From Ligustrum vulgare (Eukaryota > Streptophyta > Magnoliopsida > Lamiales > Oleaceae), in the NCBI GenBank assembly GCA_963555705.1, contig OY743189.1, positions 5,473,501-5,537,500 of the forward strand: a stretch of 64,000 bases of DNA, read 5' to 3'. Shown piece after piece: positions 56,013 through 64,000 of this stretch. The stretch's first letter is position 1. Every line of letters begins with the position of its first letter. A program made the translations under genes and the position numbers. Below the pieces are notes generated by a model. That model made no database searches. It was not told where the DNA came from and was given only the letters and a program-made list of their open reading frames with translations.

Positions 56013-58128
56013 TAAAGTTAGTGTTGTCAAAGTGTTAGATTGTCCAAGCTTAATGTATTATTAGTATGCCGCTTTCTCAAGATGAAATCCGATCATAGGG
56101 TTTGATTTAAAATTCAATAACAAGTAAATATGATAAAATAATATTGAGCTGTAAAATAATAGTATATAAATAACTATTAATAAAAGCATAATTACTCGTA
56201 TTGTTCAGATAATTGGTCTTGGAAAGGTACAATTTATAAATTCAATTAATCATCCCAACCAAAATTTGCATCAATATACGGGAATATAACAACCCATTAA
56301 AACTTTTATAACTTGCAACTATTTACATTTTCATATCAAAGTTAACAGTAAATAGAATGACATCAATAAACTATTTGAATCTGATGAGAGCGATGTGTTG
56401 ACGTATAATCCTTTTTTCTCTCCGTATGGGAAGAAGCCTCCATGTCGGTGATTATATTTGACACAGCCGCTAAATAATGAAAATGCGAACTACTTTTAGT
56501 TAAGAGTTCATTTTATAATTTAAAACATTCGTTTTTTTTTTTTTTTTTTTTTAGGGGTCAATGGTAATGTTACTTACTATGGTGATTTATTTAATTCTAT
56601 AATTAATTAATATATGGGTAAGCTCAAATTTCTATACATTATTGTTAAATTTCGTCGTGAACATAATTAAAGGTCGTGTAAGACAAAGTCGTGACTCGTG
56701 ACTGATGAAAAAACGTGTGAGAGAAGCCAAAAATTGATTTGAAGTGGTGTGGTGTATTTACTATTTAGTTAACATCATTTGTATGTAGCGGAAATTTAGC
56801 AATAATGCATAAGATCTGAAGTTTAACTTTTTCAAGAGATTTACATAATTAATGTTACCATTAAAAAGTTGAATAAAAATTATTATAAAAATATTACTTC
56901 AATGGCCATTTTAAAAATTTTAAAACTTGAGTGACCGATACTAAAATTAACCTATTAATTATACCATCAAAAAGTAATTTTTTTTTTTAAATTGAGAAAA
57001 ATTCTTGAAATCAATTTTTTGATCTTCAACTTTGAGTTTTGTTTGCATACTTTAGTCCTATGGTGAATTTCGTATAACCATCACTAACATTCACATCGTT
57101 TGCAAATGAATTTGAGAGAAAGACCGAATAAAATAACTTGATTCAAATCAAATTAAATTATTCGACTCAATAATGAGCCCTATTCACTAATGATCAGCCA
57201 TGGGAGGCAGAATGGCTTGAACACGGTAAATTAGCCATGGCGGTGCAGTAAGATTAATATGCTGATGAAGTTGAAGGCAAGTTGAAATTATTGCAACAAG
57301 GAATTTGTTCTGAGGGTATCAGCTGAAACTAGTTGCACATTTCTCTTTAACGTATTAAAAAATAAAAGACAAGAAATTGAAAAAAAAAAAGGTAAAACCT
57401 TAAGTATACGACTATCCAATTTATCTCGCACAAAAGGCTAATCACAAATTGTGCATACTTCGGTAGGTAATACTTAGCACTGGTTTGATTACTATGCTTT
57501 TGAATAAAAAGAGTTTTGAATAGTGTGTTGTAATATTTTATGGACAGTGACGTTAAAGAAATAGAATAATTTATACGACATTCGTGTCGAAAAATGGACG
57601 AAGTAAAGACAGGAAAACAAGAAAAAGAAAATAGAAGAACGGTGACAAAGTCGAGGCAAGTATTAAATACTGTCTTTAAGTTGAATTTTCCCAACAATGG
57701 TGCCTACAGATTACGGCAATCAACTCCCATGATACACCGACTTCTATTTGTGGTTGTAACACTCCAAAACACAAGTATAACGATTCAGAACTATTACTTT
57801 TGTACTCCAAAAATGAAAATGAAAGAGAATATCAAAAGAATGCAACAAAATACAAAAAAAAAAAAATATTCAAGGAAGAGGAGAGAATGATATTATGATA
57901 GCATATCATTGGTGTGTGGACTAGGACATCCCAATGGTTCTATTTAAAGATGATGAAGGGTTGTGCATGAAGTGGTGTGGAGTCAAACTATGCAATCCTT
58001 CTAAAGGATACAACTGTTTGGACAACCATGTCATTGTATGGTTCTAAGATGTGCGATCGCATGACTTTACGCGAAATTGAATAAAGTAGTATTTTTATGA
58101 AAAAGTATAATTGTCAAACAAGGACTTA
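56013..58128. other. intergenic
   Basis: No supported gene. T run at 56529-56552. Two opposed open frames near 57347-57890 have no motifs and are of low complexity. Confidence 0.45.
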
Positions 58129-58299
58129 GCCTCCGTTTGGTAACCGTCCTTTTTTTGGTTTATAAATCAATTTATAAACCACACAATTTCTCAAATCACT
58201 TTTTAACCACACATTTTTCTCTCTCTAATTTTCAACCACTATTTTTTACTTCAAAATTATAAATAAATCAGTTTATAAATCAAAAAAGTATTATCAAAA
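58129..58299. mobile_element. MITE-like repeat, about 170 bp
   Basis: Starts GCCTCCGTTTGGTAACC and ends TATTATCAAA; the middle is the same as 55041-55210. Confidence 0.55.
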
Positions 58300-58443
58300 G
58301 AACAAGGAAAACAACATGAGCAATAACAATTACAAATGAGATCAGTATGATTCAAAAGTACAATGGTGATGCAAAAAAATTGACCCACTAGATATACTGT
58401 ATTTACCCATAATTTGCTGTCAATATTATGCACATGGTGATGT

Positions 58444-59854
58444 TGTTGGAATTATATATGCCCATAGAGTATAATTCACGACATTTAAAATAAAATATTA
58501 ATTGATTGTATTAATATGAAGTTGCGTTTGTCCACGGGTCGATTTGATATTACAAATTGAGTGTTTAAGTTGTTAAATACGGAAAGATTCAATTTGTGAT
58601 TCGATCTAAAATTAGCGTTCACGATCAGTAAATAAATATGAACAATTTATTTTGATGAGATCGTCTCGATTTTATTAAAGTCTATCTTTGACTTTGGTAA
58701 TAAAATTGAGAGTACGTTTGGAACGTATTGGACGGGACCGCGTGAAATTAATTTGTGACATTGACCATACAAATTTAATTTCACTTGATTATTGTACGTG
58801 GGACCTTAATCCTAATAGGATAATGGACTTCGATTACTAACTTGAAGTTCTTTGAGGTATCAATGGGTGAGATCAAATTGCTGATCAATATCTCGGTACT
58901 TTGGGAATTAAAGTAAACTAACGAGGAACATATATTCGTATTATGGAATCCGTCACATTTTAGGTATGATCATAATCTCACTGGTTCTTCTAGTGGACAG
59001 TTGAATCTGAGCTCAGTAATTCGACAGTGACTGTTGAATTCTATGATGTGATGGGATCACATCGAACTGTCAGACAGAAGATGAGAGCTGAGAATTTATG
59101 AATATTCGAAGAAGGGCATTTTGGTCATTTTAACTTGCTCCGAATATTCGAGTTGATCGACGGGGGTAACATGTAAGAACGATAAGTCAGAGGATATAAT
59201 TATTGATTAATTGTTTCAGTGATTTCAATTTTACTAAGAGTGCAATCTCGTTCTTTTAGTGGAATAGAACGTGATTAATAAATTAATTTTGACTGATCAA
59301 GAGTTGATCGGGTCATAATTAATTTATTGGAGCTTAGTTTAATTGGGTCCGATCAGGTTCTCTCGGTGGCTTCACTATAATGGGTTTATACAAGCTTATT
59401 ACCTGTATTGGGTTGTGCAGAAATGAGCCTGGGTTATGGTACTAGGCCTGGTAGGGTTTTGGAGTGTAAAGATATTACAAATAGTCTCCCAAGACTATTT
59501 TTCTTAACCTAATTGGCAAAGTGGTGAAACACACACAAAAGTGTGTAGTGTGTGTTTCCTCTTTACAAAGAAACCCTAAACCTAGTTTAACATAGGTCTT
59601 GAGAAAGGTGACCACGCACCTGCACAGCTGCCATTGGAGAATACCGAGGAAAGCTTGAGGGTTTGAAGCTTTGGTGAAATCAAGAAGCAGCGAAAAGATA
59701 TTATTGTAAAGCACGCTACAAGGGTAATATCTCTTTTTTTTTGTGCACAAAATTATTTATTCCAAGTTGAATACATAGAACAGAAAATCCTGTAACGGGA
59801 TGATCTATTACAAGAAATTAATTTTTGTGATTAGAGCAACCCGGGTTCCCAACA
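58444..59854 (+). repeat. 5' LTR of copia element 2
   Basis: Begins TGTTGGAATT and ends TTCCCAACA, a 6-bp inverted repeat at its tips; the primer site is two bases further. The length fits the long-LTR copia group. The assignment rests on one copy only. Confidence 0.75.
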
Positions 59855-59856
59855 AT

Positions 59857-59868
59857 TGGTATCAGAGC
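59857..59868 (+). other. primer-binding site of copia element 2
   Basis: TGGTATCAGAGC, complementary to the 3' end of initiator Met tRNA. Confidence 0.88.
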
Positions 59869-60289
59869 GTCAGGTTTTTGATACTGTTTTGTGTATTTAG
59901 GAATAAATATTTTTGTTTATGCATGTGTTAGTAAAGGGCGGTGTTAGGATTATGTGATTTATTTGTTATTAGATGAATGATATTCTTGTTTGAACAAATT
60001 TATGGCCATAGAATTTTTTTTGTAAAATCTTGTATTGTATTATCGAGTCATGTAACAAAGGGGATGGATTACGACTCCATGTTTTCCCCTTTGATTTTAA
60101 TTTTGCAATAGAATTAGGGTTTGTGTAGTTTTGTTGTAATTGTAAAATCAGAGGACCAGATTTACAGTTTCCAAATCAAGGGACTTCTTTTGCAAAATTC
60201 GGAGGACTGCTACTGCAATTTCAGAACAAGGACCACACTTCACCTTCTTCAAAGCAGAAGGACTGGCATTGCAAATTCGAAAAGATTCG

Positions 60290-60840
60290 TGGCAGAACCC
60301 GTGGGTGTTGCTTCTGCAGTCGGGGATTGATGGCTGCGCCTTGGGGTCCGCCGTCCCGCCTTGACTGCGGCGGTAGCAGAACCATAGTGCCGTTGTACGA
60401 GAAGGCGCGACACCAAGTAGGGTCGCTGCAGCCATGTGTGGCGCGCGGCGGTGCTTTGACCACTGCCGTCGTGAGATCGTGGCAGCGACGTCGGTACCAC
60501 TAGGTGACCTTCTCGGCGACTGATGGCTTATGCGTCGATATTCCGGCATCACAGGTTGGCGACATATGGAGCACAGCGTTGCTGCGTTTTGGTGTCGCGC
60601 ACATGCGTGGCGCGACTGTGCTTGGCTTGGCTGCGTGCGAATGGTCATGGTGGCAGAGACGGTACCACTGGGTGTTCACCGCCTACTTGCCAATTTTCTC
60701 TATCACCTTCCCGACGACTAGAGAGACGAGATTCAAGCAAAACAGCGGCGGTGGTAGCGCAGCTGCGCTCCGCTCTCAAGGTGACGCAGCTCCACTCCCG
60801 GCAGTTGGCGGCTGCGTGTTCTTCCAGCGGTAGCGAGGTT
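60290..60840 (+). other. GC-rich leader block of copia element 2
   Basis: About 550 bp much richer in G and C than its surroundings, producing overlapping open frames on both strands (for example 60148-60648 minus, 60523-61014 plus) that show no protein-family motifs. Just upstream, GGACCA/GGACTT-type words repeat (60150-60250). Confidence 0.6.
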
Positions 60841-61014
60841 TCCTATAGCTGTTGCGTTTTCCATTTTGCTGGGTTACTGAATTCCATCCAAAAGTGTGAA
60901 GGGGAAGAAGATAAGTCCAATGGATTTGGGCCGGATCAATGCAGAGAGAAAGGATTCAGTTGGGCTGATAATTTCAATTGGGCCGGCTGTGACTTCTTAA
61001 TGGGCTGGCTGTGA

Positions 61015-63169
61015 CTTCTTCTTGGGCCGGATGGACTGAATTAAAAATTGCAGATTGGACCATTTTGAAGTTGGGCCAGATAATTATTATTTGAAGAGTT
61101 CGAGTAATGGGCTGGACACTTGCAAATGGAAATTGAAGGATTGGGCCGGGTTGTGGCTCAATGTAATCTTTAATTAATTTGTATTTTGTGTCTAGGTTTT
61201 GGCCATAAATCATATTCTAGTTTATTTTATTATTGCATTTATTTATTGCTTTAATAATTTGTGAATGAATGTCATTAAATAACATGTCATGTAGATCGCA
61301 TAAACACCGCTCTAGGTACTATACTGTCATGCATTGTTTTATATTATATTTTCTTTTCTAAATGTTAGATCAGAAAATAAATATATTTATTAATAATTAA
61401 ATTGATTTTAAGAGTTAAAATTGATTGGGTAATTATTAATTAAAACCCAAGAGTTCAAAATATTAAGTGAGCGAGGGTGCAATTTTTGAACCCACGGCCT
61501 CCCCTATTAGCCCATTAGTAAAAAAAATTTGTGTATGCCTCGTGCTAATCTAATTAGTCTCCCTATAGGAGGGCTACACTGTTTTGGTTACTGGATTGGG
61601 CCCAATTAGGTGATGATTTTTTAAGTGTGAATTAATCATGATTACCCTATAGGTGACATAATTAATTTGTTACTTGAAATATTATTAATATAGGGGTTAG
61701 ACACTTAAATCAATGACATCGTGGGGACTTCCTATAGAATATCCAAACGATGTCAATGATGGCCAAATTTTAACGACTATAAATTAAATATTGCATGAGA
61801 TGCTAGATATATTTAATTTAGTGGGAGGGTCCCAGCCTAACCATAAATCACATTTATTTCTCCTATAGAGAAATGTGTTTAAGATTTTGGGGTTTTAGGT
61901 TGTCGTCATATTATAGTAGTTTTGGGTCTACTTGTGCATAATTTTTTATTCATGCATCATATATGAAAGTATTCATCATTTATACAACTCGTGTTTAATA
62001 CATTTATTTTATTTGAATGTCGTATTTCCACAACTAGTTATATATTTAGACATCACCAACTAATTTGCGAACTAGTTATATATTTAGACATCACCAACTA
62101 ATTTGCGAAAACTGTATCATGTCTCGTTATAATTCTTTCCACTTATGACATTTGTTCGTGCTAGAAAATCCTTGTTCAAAATAATTATAAATCTTCCAAT
62201 GAAAATGGTTTTATTTTGATGAGATGGTTTATTGCATAGTTTTGATTCTCATATCAAGTACTTCGCAATAAAAATATCAAAATGGGATACCATATTTATT
62301 TTCTCGATGGAAGGGTATTTATGATAATTTGAACATTTTAATTATACAAAATATGCTATCAAGCTATATTATATCTCTACTTATGAACCGATCACGTTTT
62401 TATAAGAGACCATTTGGTAAAACATGATTGGTCACTTTAACGTGGTGGAGGTTCCACTTGCAAACATTGATTCATGTGACATAATGCTTGAGAAATCTTT
62501 TAAGATGATCTCTTGCGGTTCAGTGTGGACTATATTCACCAGGATGAACGTGTCCCTGGAATGTTCAATGTAAGCAATTCATAGAGAAGAGATTATTTTA
62601 AAGCAACGGATAGTATGGTAGGCCCTCTAACCTTTTTGCTTTTGAGCAAAGATAGGATTAATGAGGAAGTAGCCTTTCTTGGAAACTCTATAATGGAGTA
62701 AGACTCTATTCATTGTGTTATGGTTAGTAATTGAGTCTATCTTGATTATAGATTCTAGAGTAACTAATCGCTATTGCAAGTTGTTGCAATATGGTCCTAG
62801 GTGACCAAATGACACAATGAGATAGAGTATACTATAAGGATAAGCACGGGTATGGTAATATGGAAAGAGCCGTTGGGCTTTTATGTTTGCGAAACAATTT
62901 GATTGTTATTTTGTCTCTTTATTATTTGAGCGGAATTATTTAGCACTTAATCTCCAGTTATTAGTTGGAATTAAGTTAAATAATGCTCTTATTATTGCGA
63001 GACAAATGATTAACAATCTCAAAGCCTTGTAAATGGTTCTAAGTGTAATATTACTACAAATGATAAGGGATAGATGATTCCTTGTATTAATGAACTCTTT
63101 GATAAGATCTTAATATAATCATATTTATCTAAATAAGATTGAAAGACTAGTAAAGATAACCTCTAAGTA
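61015..63169 (+). other. noncoding internal region of copia element 2
   Basis: No gag or protease text can be read. 62032-62069 is repeated perfectly at 62070-62107 (38-bp tandem duplication). Words such as CTATAGG/CCTATAG recur between 61560 and 61870. Confidence 0.5.
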
Positions 63170-63171
63170 TT

Positions 63172-64000
63172 TTGGAGGTGGAATCTATGTGGGCTTTTGA
63201 ATTTTATTTAGAGGGTAAAATGATTAAGATTTTAGGCTTGGTTACACTTATCCAAAACTCGATTCTAATACTAGTAAGGGATGGACCTCAAAAGGATCTG
63301 AGGTGGAATCTATACTATTTTTCTGAATCTTGTTTAGAGGATTATATAACCAAGAGTCCTTATACATTATATGGACTTAAGAGTTTGAGGATTAATACAC
63401 TTCGATATGAATGAATTCTTTTGTACTCAAGATACGAGAGAGTACGAGTAATTCATCACTTTTATTGATGATCACTCCAGATCTCGATTATATACTTAAT
63501 ATCTCATTAATCCGAAATGTTGAAGAAATTCTAGAATTTTGGATAGAAGTTGAGAAGTAATTAAGAGAATCGAAATACTTCGATTTGATCGAGGTTTGTG
63601 TATCTCTCATATGAGTTTAGGAACCATTTATCGGAAAAGGAGAACAAGGTAATACCAAATCAATGATGAGTTATCCTCGTTACTAGTTTTATTTGGGAAT
63701 GTATACCGGAGATAGTCAGGTTCCTTCATAGCCTAGTACCATTGATTCGTTTCCTGAAATACCCCTAGAGTTGTGGCATGGGTCCAAGCTCAGTTTACAC
63801 CACATTCAGATTTGGAGACTTTTGGCACACAAGCTGAAAGCCAGGATTGACGAGATGGAGGCAACAATGAAGGTTTGATTATAAGGTATGCAGTGAAACT
63901 AGAAATTATTTCTTCTATAGTCCTCTGGTCAAGAAAGTATTTGTTCAGTACAAATGTAACTTTCTTAGAGGATAAGGCATATAGAAGAATACAAATCCAC
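63172..64000 (+). pseudogene. integrase remnant of copia element 2
   Basis: SESCLEDYITKSPY near 63322-63363 matches the end of the integrase zinc-finger region of plant copia elements; a diverged duplicate (FEFYLEGKMIK) lies 120 bp upstream. After further frame breaks, the core is visible as VIHHFY, YLSYEF (about 63600) and MMSYPRY (63664), then PLELWHGSK (63763) and text of the C-terminal region up to the window end. Many stops. Confidence 0.7.

Larger units (their letters stand above)
58444..64000 (+). mobile_element. 5' part of a decayed Ty1/copia retrotransposon, running off the window
   Basis: Starts with a 1411-bp LTR (58444-59854), followed by an initiator-Met primer site, a GC-rich leader, a long noncoding stretch, and integrase text to the window end. 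Gag and protease are not recognisable. The 3' LTR must lie beyond 64000, so the target duplication cannot be checked. Confidence 0.8.

Noticed and set aside
57347..57890. Opposed frames of 116 and 98 codons
   Set aside because: Low-complexity content without motifs or splice context.
60148..61014. Overlapping open frames on both strands, up to 166 codons
   Set aside because: They coincide with the GC-rich leader of copia element 2; lack of stops follows from base composition and no family motif is present.

Overview
The window looks like nuclear DNA of a flowering plant, probably a eudicot. It is AT-rich, has spliced genes with GT-AG introns, and is dominated by LTR retrotransposons, hAT elements and small MITE-like repeats. 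I cannot name the species. One intact, spliced host gene is clear: a PLATZ zinc-finger regulator on the minus strand (49462-54817, four exons). There is also a broken plant EGF/Notch-like gene (32974-33429) and a few weak exon-like pieces. Most of the rest is mobile DNA, often nested.

Layout, left to right. 1-1084: flank with one weak open frame. 1085-8303: complete but decayed Ty3-type (CRM-like) element on the minus strand, 940/941-bp LTRs, target duplication AATAT. 8304-10775: intergenic. 10776-18547: decayed Ty1/copia element on the plus strand, target duplication ATAGA, whose leader is itself interrupted by a 1.5-kb solo LTR (13318-14834, duplication AGTAC). 18548-20618: a possible Helitron 3' end and a hAT-type MITE (19018-19592). 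20619-28141: tandem array of a small non-autonomous LTR element, four LTRs alternating with three internal regions. 28142-34435: AT-rich repeats, a copia reverse-transcriptase relic, the EGF-like pseudogene and an LTR fragment. 35443-36050: hAT-type MITE. 36502-41958: truncated Ty3/Tat-type element on the minus strand. 42607-48861: young LTR element with two intact plus-strand genes. 49462-54817: PLATZ gene with an autonomous-derived hAT element in its first intron. 55041-58443: more MITEs and intergenic DNA. 58444-64000: 5' part of a decayed Ty1/copia element that runs out of the window.

The most unusual object is the 6.3-kb element at 42607-48861. Its two 234-bp LTRs are identical by eye and it is flanked by a perfect 5-bp target duplication GAATC, so it inserted recently. 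Its own transcription signals (TATA, primer-binding site, polypurine tract) all read on the minus strand, and I see no gag or pol in it. Instead it carries two intact intronless genes on the opposite strand: a LOG-family cytokinin-activating enzyme (46176-46829) and, just upstream, a 181-residue basic Cys-rich protein (45370-45915) whose core resembles the nucleic-acid-binding proteins of some flexuous plant viruses. The genes are surrounded by several arrays of short tandem repeats. This suggests a mobilised gene cassette that depends on another element's enzymes.

The second object of note is the tandem array at 20619-28141. Its inner LTRs look like hybrids of the two outer ones, as expected if a single element grew by unequal crossing-over between its own LTRs.
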